Assembly (NCBI GenBank): GCA_044221335.1
Contig: JBGAPI010000012.1
Span: forward strand, 1 to 64,000
Origin: JBGAPI01 sp044221335
Lineage (GTDB): Bacteria; Pseudomonadota; Gammaproteobacteria; Xanthomonadales; Ahniellaceae
DNA: 64,000 bases
Reading direction: 5' to 3'
Shown here piece after piece: positions 28,434-36,293 of this stretch. The notes beneath the pieces were generated by a model. It had not been told where the DNA came from. It did no database searches and worked only from the letters and a program-made list of their open reading frames with translations. Positions within the stretch are counted from its first letter, which is position 1. The number at the start of each line of letters is the position of its first letter. Made by a program: the position numbers and the translations under genes.

Positions 28434-28886
28434 TCAGGGCGCAGGACGCACGCTGCCCGGCAGCATCGCGAAGTCGTCGCTGCGTCCGAGGCCCGCGAGC
28501 GAGGCGAGCAGTGCCGGCGGCGGCGCAACCAGGCGCCGCTCCGTGAGATCGAGCCAGCCGCCGCTGCTGGTCACCCGCGCGGCGAGGCGGCCATCGGGTC
28601 GATGGAATTCGTTGCGCAGGCGCCAGCGACTGCCGTCTTCCGACGCACCGGCCAAGGTGAGGGTGATCCGCACCGGGTCGAGCAGCTGGAATTCGCGCTG
28701 GTAGTCGATCTCGTCGCGCAGCACCACGGGCCCCAGCCGCAGGCGGATGAACTCGGCCATCGGGAATCCCTGCGCGCCGAAGTACAGCATCCGGACGTCA
28801 CCCGACTTGTCGAGGAAGGCGGTGTTGCGCATGTGGCCGTTGAAGTCCATGTCGCCCCAGCCGGCCAGCAGGGTCTGTTCGTACAT
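28434..28886 (-). CDS. Thioesterase family protein (hotdog fold)
   Basis: This 150-aa protein fits the 4-hydroxybenzoyl-CoA/acyl-CoA thioesterase fold. It begins with GWGDMDFNGHMRNTAFLDKSGDVRMLYF, where the D-x-N-G-H-x-x-N pattern is the active-site region of the family, with the usual MDxxGHxN form. Later residues ITLTLAGASEDGSRWRLRNEF form the long beta strands. It is divergent from the GlxA-type regulator at 28981 and may be regulated by it. Substrate unknown. Confidence 0.85.
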   Translation of the reverse strand: MYEQTLLAGWGDMDFNGHMRNTAFLDKSGDVRMLYFGAQGFPMAEFIRLRLGPVVLRDEIDYQREFQLLDPVRITLTLAGASEDGSRWRLRNEFHRPDGRLAARVTSSGGWLDLTERRLVAPPPALLASLAGLGRSDDFAMLPGSVRPAP

Positions 28887-28980
28887 CGGCGTTCCCCGTC
28901 GTTTTCGATGGCGTCCAGACTAGTCGCGCGCGGGACTCCGAGGTATTGGCAAGATTGTCTATTTCGATATCATTCTTGCC

Positions 28981-29943
28981 ATGCGCATCCACGTCCTGGC
29001 CCTCGACGGCGTGTTCGACACCGGCCTCGCGACCGTGCTCGACACGCTGGCGACCGCCAACGAACTCGCCCCGCTGGCGGGCATCGCCTCGCTGCGATTC
29101 GAGATCGCGACGATCGGCGTGCGCCGGCGGGTTCGCACGGCGCAGGGCCTGACCGTGCCGGTGCGCCCGGCGACTTCGGCGCGACGACCCGACTGGCTGG
29201 TGATCCCGGCGATCGGCCACAAGATGCCCGACACCCTGCTGCCGGCGCTGGCCGCGCGCCAGGTCGCGGACGCGGGCGTGCTGCTCCGGCGCTGGACGCC
29301 GCGCGGCACCCGGGTCGCCGCGGCCTGCATCGGCACCTTCGTCCTGGCCGAGTCCGGGCTGCTCGACGGTGGCATCGCCACCACCACCTGGTGGCTGGCG
29401 CCACTGTTCCGCCAGCGCTACCCCGCGGTCGAACTCGACGAGACCCGCATCCTGGTCGCTTCCGGCGCGGTCGTCACCGCCGGAGCGGCGCTGTCCCACC
29501 TCGACCTCGCGCTGGCGATCGTCCGTGATGCGAGCCCCGAACTGGCGTCGCTGGTCGCCCGCTATCTCGTCGTCGACAGCCGCAGCTCGCAGCAGGTCTA
29601 CTCGATCCCGCACCACCTCGCGCACGCCGATCCGCTGGTCGAGCGTTTCGAACGCTGGGCCCGCGCGCACCTCTCCGAGGGCTTCGACCTCGACACCGCC
29701 GCCGCCGCGCTCGCCACCAGCAAGCGCACCCTCGCCCGCCGCCTCGACGCGGTCCTCGGCCGCTCGCCGCTGGCCTACGTGCAGGATCTCCGGGTCGAGC
29801 GCGCGGTCCATCTGCTGAAGACCAGCAAGTCCGGCGTCGAGGCGATCGCCGCGGCGGTGGGCTATGGCGACGGCCTCAGCCTGCGAGCGTTGCTGCGGCG
29901 GCGCCTCGGCAAGGGCGTCCGCGAGATTCGCAGCGACCGGTAG
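28981..29943 (+). CDS. GlxA-type AraC regulator (DJ-1/PfpI sensor domain)
   Basis: A 320-aa regulator with a DJ-1/PfpI-like N-terminal domain (about residues 1-185). The nucleophile-elbow Cys is in AACIGTFVLAESGLLDG, and TWWLAPLFRQRYP follows as in GlxA proteins. The C-terminal AraC domain (about 215-315) includes LDTAAAALATSKRTLARRL and GVEAIAAAVGYGDGLSLRALLRR. The spacing to the divergent thioesterase is 94 bp. The stop TAG sits inside a palindrome that also carries the stop of the convergent potassium channel. Confidence 0.9.
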   Translation: MRIHVLALDGVFDTGLATVLDTLATANELAPLAGIASLRFEIATIGVRRRVRTAQGLTVPVRPATSARRPDWLVIPAIGHKMPDTLLPALAARQVADAGVLLRRWTPRGTRVAAACIGTFVLAESGLLDGGIATTTWWLAPLFRQRYPAVELDETRILVASGAVVTAGAALSHLDLALAIVRDASPELASLVARYLVVDSRSSQQVYSIPHHLAHADPLVERFERWARAHLSEGFDLDTAAAALATSKRTLARRLDAVLGRSPLAYVQDLRVERAVHLLKTSKSGVEAIAAAVGYGDGLSLRALLRRRLGKGVREIRSDR

Positions 29944-29962
29944 CGGCGCAAGCCGCTCCTAC
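29940..29962. repeat. Palindrome carrying both stop codons of two convergent genes
   Basis: The sequence GTAGCGGCGCAAGCCGCTCC then TAC is a near-perfect palindrome of the GTAGGAGCGGC type. On the plus strand its GTAG holds the stop of the GlxA-type regulator (TAG at 29941-29943). On the minus strand its GTAG holds the stop of the channel gene (29959-29961). It is the whole intergenic region. Confidence 0.9.
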
Positions 29963-30831
29963 ATTTCCCGGGTGTCGTGGAAGCGGTCGAGGTGCATGTA
30001 GCTGTGCCGCGCATGCTCGCCCTCGTCGAAGATGTCGACGAAACGGTGGCCGAAGCGGATGTTCTCGTGGGTGTACTGGTGCCGCGAGTGGATGTTGGCG
30101 GCGAAGATCTCGTCGGTGCCGGACACCGTCACCGTGATCCGCATGTCGCTCGCTTCCAGGTCGCCCCGCACGATGCCGCGCAGGGGGCTGTGCTCGTCGA
30201 TGCGGTGCATGATCTGCCAGGACAGCGCGAAGATCGGGGAACGGGCCCGTTCCAGCTTCAATTCGTGGAAGCGGGTCAGCTGGTGGCCGTCGACCGTGGT
30301 CTCATCGCGGATCAGCGCGACCGTGGCCGCCGCCTCGAGGATGTAGCTGTTGCGCTGGTTCGCGACCCGCAGCATCAGCGTCGGAACGCCCTCGTAGTTC
30401 GCGATCACCGCGACCTTGCTGAACAGGAGACGCGCGGTCGGCTTCGAGAAGCGCGCGAACACGAGGCTGGTGATCACGGCCATGCTCAGCATGCCGGTGA
30501 TGATCTCGATCGTCGCGACGAGGTGGCCATAGGTCGTCGCCGGGCTCATGTTGCCGTAGCCGACCGTGGCCAGCGTCTCGACGCTGAAGAAGAAATTGTC
30601 GCTGAAGCCGGTGGAGTTGTTGATCGCGTGGTCGCCGAGCGAGTAGAAGCCGGCGAACACCAGGTTGGCGCAGACGTACACCAGCACCGCGCCGGAGAAG
30701 AAGCGCGGCCAGCTCAGCGACATGATCAGGTGATAGGCGTCGTGCGGCGACCAGCGCGGCGCGCCGACCTTGGTGACCTCGAAGCTGCCGAGGCGGATGG
30801 TGAATCCGCGCCGGCGAGTTGTCGTCGACAT
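29959..30831 (-). CDS. Inward-rectifier potassium channel, KirBac family
   Basis: A 290-aa inner-membrane K+ channel. Two transmembrane segments flank the pore helix, and the selectivity filter TVGYGN is at residues 89-94. The first segment is about 47-64 and the second about 106-128. An N-terminal slide-helix region (APRWSPHDAYHLIMSLSWPRF) precedes them. The C-terminal half is the immunoglobulin-like cytoplasmic domain (PTLMLRVANQRNSYILEAAATVALI, FHELKLERARSPIFALSWQIMHRIDEHSPL). ATG 30831 gives the normal KirBac length. It is convergent with the GlxA-type regulator. Confidence 0.94.
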   Translation of the reverse strand: MSTTTRRRGFTIRLGSFEVTKVGAPRWSPHDAYHLIMSLSWPRFFSGAVLVYVCANLVFAGFYSLGDHAINNSTGFSDNFFFSVETLATVGYGNMSPATTYGHLVATIEIITGMLSMAVITSLVFARFSKPTARLLFSKVAVIANYEGVPTLMLRVANQRNSYILEAAATVALIRDETTVDGHQLTRFHELKLERARSPIFALSWQIMHRIDEHSPLRGIVRGDLEASDMRITVTVSGTDEIFAANIHSRHQYTHENIRFGHRFVDIFDEGEHARHSYMHLDRFHDTREM

Positions 30832-30873
30832 GGGGGTGATCGGCTGCGATGCGATGTCCGGGATGGACCCAGA

Positions 30874-31009
30874 GTACAGGGGCCAGGGCCCGGCGCGGAC
30901 GTCGCGGTACCGGACGGAGCGCTCCGGACGCGCCCAAGCGCGGCATGTCGCTTCCTGGGTGCGGCCGATTCGACCTTGCCGCAACCTCCTGGGGCCCTGG
31001 GCCCTGTAC
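30874..31009. repeat. 136-bp element with 18-bp terminal inverted repeats
   Basis: GTACAGGGGCCAGGGCCC (30874-30891) and its inverted partner (30992-31009) match at 17 of 18 positions. The 100 bp between them have no gene. The element fills most of the region between the divergent channel and VOC genes, so it lies where their promoters should be. It looks like a miniature inverted-repeat element. Confidence 0.7.
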
Positions 31010-31047
31010 CCTGCGTCCCATCTCCCAGCTCCGCGAGAGCTCTCCCC

Positions 31048-31437
31048 ATGGAAATCCGCCTCACCAGTCTCCTCGTCGACGACCAGGACAAGGCCTTGGC
31101 CTTCTACGTCGGCAAGCTCGGTTTCCGCAAGGACAAGGACCTCCCGATGGGACAGTTCCGCTGGCTCACCGTGAACTCGCCGGAGGGCGCGGAGGGCGTC
31201 GAACTGGTGCTGGAGCCGACGGCCTTCCCGCCGGCGCAGGTGTTCCGGCGCGCGCTGTTCGATGCCGGCATCCCGGCGACCGCCTTCATCACCCGCGACA
31301 TCGCCGCGGAGTACGCGCGCCTGGTCGCCGCCGGCGTGGTGTTCCGGGGACCGCCGCGGGCCTACGGCCCGATCCAGACCGCCGTGTTCGAGGACACCTG
31401 CGGAAACCTGATCAACCTGGTGCAGCCGGCGGCTTGA
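31048..31437 (+). CDS. VOC family protein (glyoxalase-like)
   Basis: A 129-aa single-domain VOC protein. It begins MEIRLTSLLVDDQDKALAFYVGKLGFRKDKD, the first beta-alpha-beta module, and ends AVFEDTCGNLINLVQP, the second module with its metal-ligand Glu in ELVLEP and in the final NLINL strand region. Such proteins bind metals and act as glyoxalase, dioxygenase or resistance proteins; no substrate can be assigned. A DUF3574 lipoprotein gene follows after 4 bp. Confidence 0.88.
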   Translation: MEIRLTSLLVDDQDKALAFYVGKLGFRKDKDLPMGQFRWLTVNSPEGAEGVELVLEPTAFPPAQVFRRALFDAGIPATAFITRDIAAEYARLVAAGVVFRGPPRAYGPIQTAVFEDTCGNLINLVQPAA

Positions 31438-31441
31438 GGCG

Positions 31442-31870
31442 ATGCGCATCGACACCGCTCGTCCGTCGCCGAGGGTTCCGGCGGTCCTGCTGGCCCTCGC
31501 GCTGTCGGCCTGCGCGTCGGCGCCGACCCTGCGCTGCGCCTCCGGCCAGCAGGCGATGACCAGCGAGACCCTGTACTTCGGCACCGCGATGCCGGACGGC
31601 ACGGTCGGCGCCGAGGACTGGCAGCGCTTCCTCGCCGACGTGGTGACACCCCGTTTCCCCGACGGCCTCAGCGTCTGGCCCGCAAGCGGCCAGTGGCGCG
31701 GCGCCGACGGGGTGATCGTGCGCGAGTCCTCCTACGTGCTCAACGTACTGCACGACGGTTCGGCGCCGAAGCGCAGGGCGATCGACGAGATCAGCCGCGC
31801 GTACCGCGAGCGCTTCCGGCAGGAGGCGGTGCTGCGCACGACGGCACCGATGTGCATGCAGCTCCTGTAG
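31442..31870 (+). CDS. DUF3574 lipoprotein
   Basis: A 142-aa protein with a lipoprotein signal (LLALALSACAS, Cys at about residue 24). The body SETLYFGTAMPDGTVGAEDWQRFLADVVTPRFPDGLSVWPASGQWR is the conserved core of DUF3574, a family of small secreted proteins of unknown function, and the C-terminal VLRTTAPMCMQLL carries the family's conserved Cys. It is coupled to the VOC gene upstream (4-bp spacing). Confidence 0.85.
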   Translation: MRIDTARPSPRVPAVLLALALSACASAPTLRCASGQQAMTSETLYFGTAMPDGTVGAEDWQRFLADVVTPRFPDGLSVWPASGQWRGADGVIVRESSYVLNVLHDGSAPKRRAIDEISRAYRERFRQEAVLRTTAPMCMQLL

Positions 31871-32000
31871 GTCCGGCCTCCACGACGACGCTGCCGATGC
31901 CGTGGAGGCGCCCGGCATGGTATCGGCCCCAAGCTTCCGGCACGGGAAACGCGTCGTTCGCCGCGCCTAGGATCGTCCTCCCACCTCCGGCAACGCACCG

Positions 32001-32444
32001 ATGATCCGCACCGCCCTCGCCCTCGGCACCCTCGCGATTTCCGTCGCGTCCAGCGCCGGCACGCCGGCCATGACGGACGACGCCGCCACGCTGCGCGCCC
32101 AGTCGGACCACTGGGACCGCGTGATCGTCGCCAAGGACCGCGCGGCGATCGCGGCGAACATGGCGGACGACTTCCGCCAGATCGACGGCCGCGGCAACAC
32201 GTTCGACAAGGAGCACTTCGTCGCGGACCTCGTCGACGACAAGCTCACGATCGATCCTTACACGGTCGAGGACTTCGACATCCGCCTGTACGGCGACACG
32301 GCGCTGCTCAGCGGCCGCACCCACATGACCGGGAAATACGACGGCGAGCCGTTCACGTCCGACTACCGCTACATCGACGTCTACGTGAAGCGCGATGGCG
32401 CCTGGAAGATCGTCAGCGTGCAGATCACCCGCATTCCGCACTGA
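32001..32444 (+). CDS. Secreted NTF2-like (DUF4440-type) protein
   Basis: A 147-aa protein with a short signal peptide (about residues 1-18), then the NTF2/SnoaL-like fold typical of DUF4440: WDRVIVAKDRAAIAANMADDF, the aromatic strand DFDIRLYGDTALLSGRTHMTG, and the terminal RDGAWKIVSVQITRI. These small alpha+beta barrels often bind small molecules or act as accessory domains. No catalytic residues can be assigned. It is probably independent of the DUF3574 gene 130 bp upstream. Confidence 0.82.
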   Translation: MIRTALALGTLAISVASSAGTPAMTDDAATLRAQSDHWDRVIVAKDRAAIAANMADDFRQIDGRGNTFDKEHFVADLVDDKLTIDPYTVEDFDIRLYGDTALLSGRTHMTGKYDGEPFTSDYRYIDVYVKRDGAWKIVSVQITRIPH

Positions 32445-32577
32445 TGCAGGAGCGGCGTGAACCGCGACCGCACGCGCCTCGCACTCGCAGCTTTCGCTGC
32501 TCCTGCATCGCGACGTGCATCGCTCCTCCATCAGGACTTGCGTCGCTCCTGCATCGCGGCCGACTCCGCTCCTACGA
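32445..32577. repeat. Array of GCAGGAGCGG-type repeats
   Basis: Several units of the GTAGGAGCGGC variant and its reverse complement (e.g. GCAGGAGCGGCGTGAACCGCGA, GCTCCTGCATCGC, GCTCCTACGAC) fill the 127-bp gap between convergent genes. The last unit, read on the minus strand as GTAGGAGCGG, supplies the TAG stop of the gene ending at 32572. Confidence 0.7.
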
Positions 32578-33498
32578 CGTCCTTGCGCGCCTCGCCCGCT
32601 CGAACTGATCGTCGTAGCGCCGCGGCAGCGGCAGGATCAGCTGGCGGTCGCGGAACGCGCGGGTCTCGTGGGTCAGGTTGAAGCCGGCGGCCGTCACGAT
32701 GCGTGCGGCACCCGCGAAGTGCGGTGTCGCCGGGAAAGGAGCGGCGATCAGTTCGCAACCCTCCGGCAGCGTCGCCGGCGGATCGAGCGTCGCGACCCGG
32801 ATCGGCGCGACGCCCCCTTCGAGGCGCTGCGCCTCCTGCGCATAGGCGATCAGCTCGGCGACCTCGTCGGCGGGGCCGCTGTGCGCCACCACCCAGGAAT
32901 TCGTGGAGGGGGACGGGATCCCCTCCTCCACGGATCCCTCCGGAAACAGATCGAGCGGTTCCTGCAGGGTCGCGATCCTGTCGAGGAAGTCCTGATGCAG
33001 CGTGTGGACGGGTTCGAGGACGAAGCTTCTCTCGTAACCGGGGAGGCGCGCGACGGGCGCGGTCGCGAGGTCGACCCCGGTGGCCGCGCGCACGTCATCG
33101 CAGTATGCGGCCCAGCGCAGCAGCCGCGCGAGGTGCCAGCGCGGCGCATCTGCGGGCCACGGAAAGTCGAGCAGCTCGCCGAGCAGGCCGCAGGGAAACA
33201 CGTCGACGAGGATCAGATCGGCATCGGCGTCGGCGATTCGATCGACGAGCCAGTCGCGCAACGCGGCGCGATCGGATTCGAGCGTCGCGGGGACACGGAC
33301 ATGGAGGTGAGGGGACGTCGATCCGATGGCAGCCGCGTGCCTCGAGGTCGTGAGGATGCTTGCGCGATACGACGGCAGGCGTTGCCTCAGGAACCGGTCG
33401 ATGCGCTGGAGATGGCCGACGCCTCCCCCCAGGGCGTAGCAGAGGACGCGCTGCTGCTTCCCCCTCATCCGGCCGGTATCCGCTGCCGTCGTCGTCAT
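32572..33498 (-). CDS. Glycosyltransferase-like protein (GT28/MurG-type fold)
   Basis: A 308-aa protein. The N terminus VLCYALGGGVGHLQRIDRFLR resembles the glycine-rich donor-binding loop of MurG-like glycosyltransferases. The C terminus IVTAAGFNLTHETRAFRDRQLILPLPRRYDDQFERAR resembles their sugar-nucleotide binding end, in which a GxN-x-x-x-E loop is followed by P-x-x-x-x-x-x-Q. The middle is divergent. A start at Met11 is possible. Substrate and acceptor are unknown. The stop is part of a repeat. Confidence 0.6.
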   Translation of the reverse strand: MTTTAADTGRMRGKQQRVLCYALGGGVGHLQRIDRFLRQRLPSYRASILTTSRHAAAIGSTSPHLHVRVPATLESDRAALRDWLVDRIADADADLILVDVFPCGLLGELLDFPWPADAPRWHLARLLRWAAYCDDVRAATGVDLATAPVARLPGYERSFVLEPVHTLHQDFLDRIATLQEPLDLFPEGSVEEGIPSPSTNSWVVAHSGPADEVAELIAYAQEAQRLEGGVAPIRVATLDPPATLPEGCELIAAPFPATPHFAGAARIVTAAGFNLTHETRAFRDRQLILPLPRRYDDQFERARRARTS

Positions 33499-33585
33499 TC
33501 GATCGGTCGCTGCGCGGTGGAATCCGTCAACCTTCTCCCCCGCGCGGCGGGGGAGAAGGAATCGATCGGCGTCGCGCGCGGAAAT

Positions 33586-34200
33586 CTAGCGCCCGCGCGC
33601 CAGCAGTTCCGCAACGATGACCAGCCGCTGGTCTTCCGGGATCCCGTCCATCAGCAGCACCCCGTAGGACCACGCGCGCTTGCCGTTGTCGACCGTATAG
33701 CGTTCGGCGCCCTTGGCGTCCTTCAGCTTGTGGCGGCCTTTGGCGTCGTCGAACTTGACCTCGCCGATCTCCTGCTCCGCCGGGTCGAGCACCTTGGCCT
33801 TGGCGGAATCGTCGGTCTTCACGACATAGGGTTTGGCGTTCTCCTCGTTGTCGGCGACCTTCAGCTTGCGCTCGTCGAGCTTCACCTTGCGCAGCAGCTT
33901 GTCGTCCGGCGCCTTCAGCTTGAACGATCCGTCGCCGGACTTCACCTCGACCACCGCCTTGCCGTTGTCCTTGCGGTGGTAGTAGCGCTTCTCGCCCTTG
34001 GCCTTACCGACGAGGTGATAGCTGCCGAGGTCGATGTCGACACTGTCGCCGTCGCGGGTGATCGCCCAGTGGGTCTTGCCGTCGGCGGAGTCGATCTTGA
34101 CGGTGACCGCGGGATTCGCCGCCGGGGGCGGCGACTCCGCATGGGTAACCGAGGCAACCAGCAGGAGGAACGCCGAGCTCAGAACGTGGAGCATCTTCAT
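33586..34200 (-). CDS. Secreted charged protein of unknown function
   Basis: A 204-aa exported protein with a signal peptide (about residues 1-22, ending THA) and a Lys/Asp-rich body. It contains short two-strand repeats (KYYHRKDNGKAVVEVK style, KVADNEENAKPYVV, AERYTVDNGKRAWSYGVLLMDG) that look like beta hairpins. ATG 34200 has a strong SD, AAGGAG, 7 bp upstream. The C-terminal KRAWSYGVLLMDG resembles KRVFTYAVLISQS at the end of the frameshifted gene beside it, suggesting a shared module. No function is recognised. Confidence 0.72.
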   Translation of the reverse strand: MKMLHVLSSAFLLLVASVTHAESPPPAANPAVTVKIDSADGKTHWAITRDGDSVDIDLGSYHLVGKAKGEKRYYHRKDNGKAVVEVKSGDGSFKLKAPDDKLLRKVKLDERKLKVADNEENAKPYVVKTDDSAKAKVLDPAEQEIGEVKFDDAKGRHKLKDAKGAERYTVDNGKRAWSYGVLLMDGIPEDQRLVIVAELLARGR

Positions 34201-34228
34201 CTTGGACTCCTTCTCGATCAAGTTCGAA

Positions 34229-34638
34229 TCAGGACTTCTCGCGGCGTGCCGGCAGGACATCCGTCACGACGTCGCTCACCCCGTTGCCGCTTTGCGAGAT
34301 CAGCACAGCATAGGTGAACACCCGCTTTTCGCAGGCGTCCATCGCCCAATTTTCGGTGGCACACCCGCTAGGACCCGAAGCGCACCAGAGACCCCTAATC
34401 GTTCCTTGCACGGACCACACGCACAGCGGTGCAACCATGCGTTCGCGGGACCTCCCTTCGAGTCGACCTGAATCGGCTGACCGCATGCCGGACACGTTGC
34501 CGTGACCGCCCGCCCTCGCTGGAATTGTCCGACGGCAACGAGCACGGGACCCGCATGAGCCGGCAGCGACGACAGATCCATTCCCGTCTTGCACTGCTGC
34601 GTGTCGTCGTCCTCTTCGTCGTTGCTGTTCGGTGTCAC
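34229..34638 (-). pseudogene. Zinc-ribbon protein gene with a one-base frameshift
   Basis: Frame 1 (from ATG 34638) encodes TATCPACGQPIQVDSKGG and AWLHRCACGPC, a zinc ribbon of the small-protein type, then runs into unrelated text. Frame 2 from about 34401-34412 continues the expected family end (GTIRGLW) and a C-terminal part ending KRVFTYAVLISQS and onwards. Restoring one missing base in TGCAAGGAACG joins them as CNGTIRG and gives about 136 aa. I see no slippery sequence that would allow programmed frameshifting, so it is a real mutation or a sequence error. The tail resembles the protein encoded just downstream. Confidence 0.6.
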
Positions 34639-34701
34639 GGTGTTCTGCTCTCCTCCCCTTCCGACGATCTCACCGGCAAGGGGACTCCCTAGCCCATCGG
34701 T

Positions 34702-35916
34702 TCAGCCGGATCGCTCGACGACTGCGGACGTGCTCGGCGTTCGATGGTTCGACACGACCTCGTCGAGTTCCCGGAGCAAGGCCTCGTAATCCCCCGCCTC
34801 CCGCTCCGCCCGATGCTCTCGCCCGACGGTCTCCGCCAGCGCAGCCCCGAGCGCAGCGAGGTCGGCGCACGGCAGCGTCGTCGCCCGCTCCAGCGCCCGG
34901 TGACAGCCATGGCGATCGCCCGCGGCGAAGACCAGCGCATTGACGCCGTCGACCAGCAGATCGGCGAGCCCGCCGGCGTCGGAGGCCAGCACCGGGACGC
35001 CGAGCGCGCCGGCTTCCAGGACCACGTTCGGCATGCCGTCGTACAGTGAAGGCACCGCGATGAGGTCGCAGGCGGCGTACCAGGGCAGCAACTCCAGGCG
35101 ATCGACGAAGGGCACTCGAGTGAGCGCGAGTTCCGGCAAGGCCGACAAGGCGTCTGCGAGCGCGTTCTCGATCTCGCCGACGACCAGCAGGTGCACGCGG
35201 CGCGCCAGCACCGGATCGGCCAGAGCGTCGACCAGCAGATCGCCGCCCTTCTTGCGCTTGATGTGTCCGAACACGCCGATCACGCGGCGATCACCCGTGA
35301 CAGTCGCCGCACGCCACGCCGCCGCCTGGCGGCGGTCGAAGTCGTGCAGCTGCCAACCGGCCGCATCGATGCCGTTGGCGATATGGCGCACTGGCGTCTG
35401 CGGGAACAGCGCCTCGACCTTGCGTTGCTGGTCGCGGCTGACCGCGACGACACGGGCCGAGCGCGCCAGCGCCTCGCGCGTGAGCCAGCCGCGGCGCAGC
35501 GACACGATTCCGGTATCGAAGTCGTTGCCGCGCAGCAAGGTCACCAGCGGGACGTTCCACCAGGCGGCATAGACCGGCGCGGACAGCAGCGGCAGCAGGC
35601 CTCCGAAGCCCAGCACCGCCGAATACGACTCGCGCCTCAGCGCCAGCCACATCCGGTTGATCGCGTGCTCGTGGTCCTCCTCGACCGGGCAGGAGATCAG
35701 CCGCCCACCGACCTGCACGCTGGTGGCGAGATCACCGGGCCGGCGATTGAAGTGCGCGACATCGATCGCGACGCCCCGGGAACGCAATCCGCGCACGATC
35801 CGGTCAGCCGACTGCGCCATGCCGCCGCGGTCCGGCGGAAAGTTCTCCGTAAGCAGCAGGCCGCGGATCGGATTCAATTTCGCAATTCGCTCTTCAATGA
35901 GTCCGGAAAACGGCAC
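34702..35916 (-). CDS. Glycosyltransferase family 4 (operon gene 4)
   Basis: A 404-aa GT4 enzyme with a GT-B fold. The N-terminal acceptor half starts GLLLTENFPPDRGGMAQSADRIVRGL, where the PPDxGG motif is typical of GT4. The donor half has VIGVFGHIKRKKGGDLLVDAL, HLLVVG, and the E-x7-E motif in IAVPSLYDGMPNVVLEAGALGVPVLASDAGGL. It is the last gene of an operon of four on this strand, 14 bp after the Cys-rich gene. Donor and acceptor cannot be assigned; surface polysaccharide is likely. Confidence 0.88.
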   Translation of the reverse strand: MPFSGLIEERIAKLNPIRGLLLTENFPPDRGGMAQSADRIVRGLRSRGVAIDVAHFNRRPGDLATSVQVGGRLISCPVEEDHEHAINRMWLALRRESYSAVLGFGGLLPLLSAPVYAAWWNVPLVTLLRGNDFDTGIVSLRRGWLTREALARSARVVAVSRDQQRKVEALFPQTPVRHIANGIDAAGWQLHDFDRRQAAAWRAATVTGDRRVIGVFGHIKRKKGGDLLVDALADPVLARRVHLLVVGEIENALADALSALPELALTRVPFVDRLELLPWYAACDLIAVPSLYDGMPNVVLEAGALGVPVLASDAGGLADLLVDGVNALVFAAGDRHGCHRALERATTLPCADLAALGAALAETVGREHRAEREAGDYEALLRELDEVVSNHRTPSTSAVVERSG

Positions 35917-35930
35917 AGCCGCTTTCCGGA

Positions 35931-36293
35931 CTAGGAGTCCCCGAATCCCGCACGCGGATCTCCGTCACTGTAGTCGCCGTCCTTGCCCTGGTCGAAGGAG
36001 CGGGTGTCGTAGTCGTCGTAGTAGTGGTGATGCCGATGCGAGCCGTAGTACAGCGGCGCATAGCCCGAACTGTAGTAGTGGTGGCGGTAGCCGTAGGCCC
36101 ACTGGTCGTCGTAGGCGTTGCGGTTGGCCCCCTGGTTGGCGCGCGCCCAGCAGTCCATGCACTGGGTGAGGTTGCTCTCGAGCGACGCATGGGTCGCGCA
36201 GACCATCCGCTGGCAGGTGAGGCACTGGGTGACGGCCTGCTCGCCGCAGTCGCGCAGCGCGAAGAAGCCGGACTTGCACTGGCAACCGGTCAT
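35931..36293 (-). CDS. Cys-rich (B-box-like) small protein with His/Tyr/Asp-rich tail
   Basis: A 120-aa protein. The N-terminal 50 residues hold CQCKSGFFALRDCGEQ, QCLTCQRMVCATHAS and QCMDCW, with cysteines in the order C-x-C, C, C-x2-C, C, C-x2-C, likely two metal sites. The rest is rich in His, Tyr and Asp (RHHYYSSGYAPLYYGS, HHHYYDDYD), perhaps a metal-binding or disordered tail. The start overlaps the stop of the upstream gene (ATGA), so the two are translated together. It is not recognised as a named family. Confidence 0.75.
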   Translation of the reverse strand: MTGCQCKSGFFALRDCGEQAVTQCLTCQRMVCATHASLESNLTQCMDCWARANQGANRNAYDDQWAYGYRHHYYSSGYAPLYYGSHRHHHYYDDYDTRSFDQGKDGDYSDGDPRAGFGDS

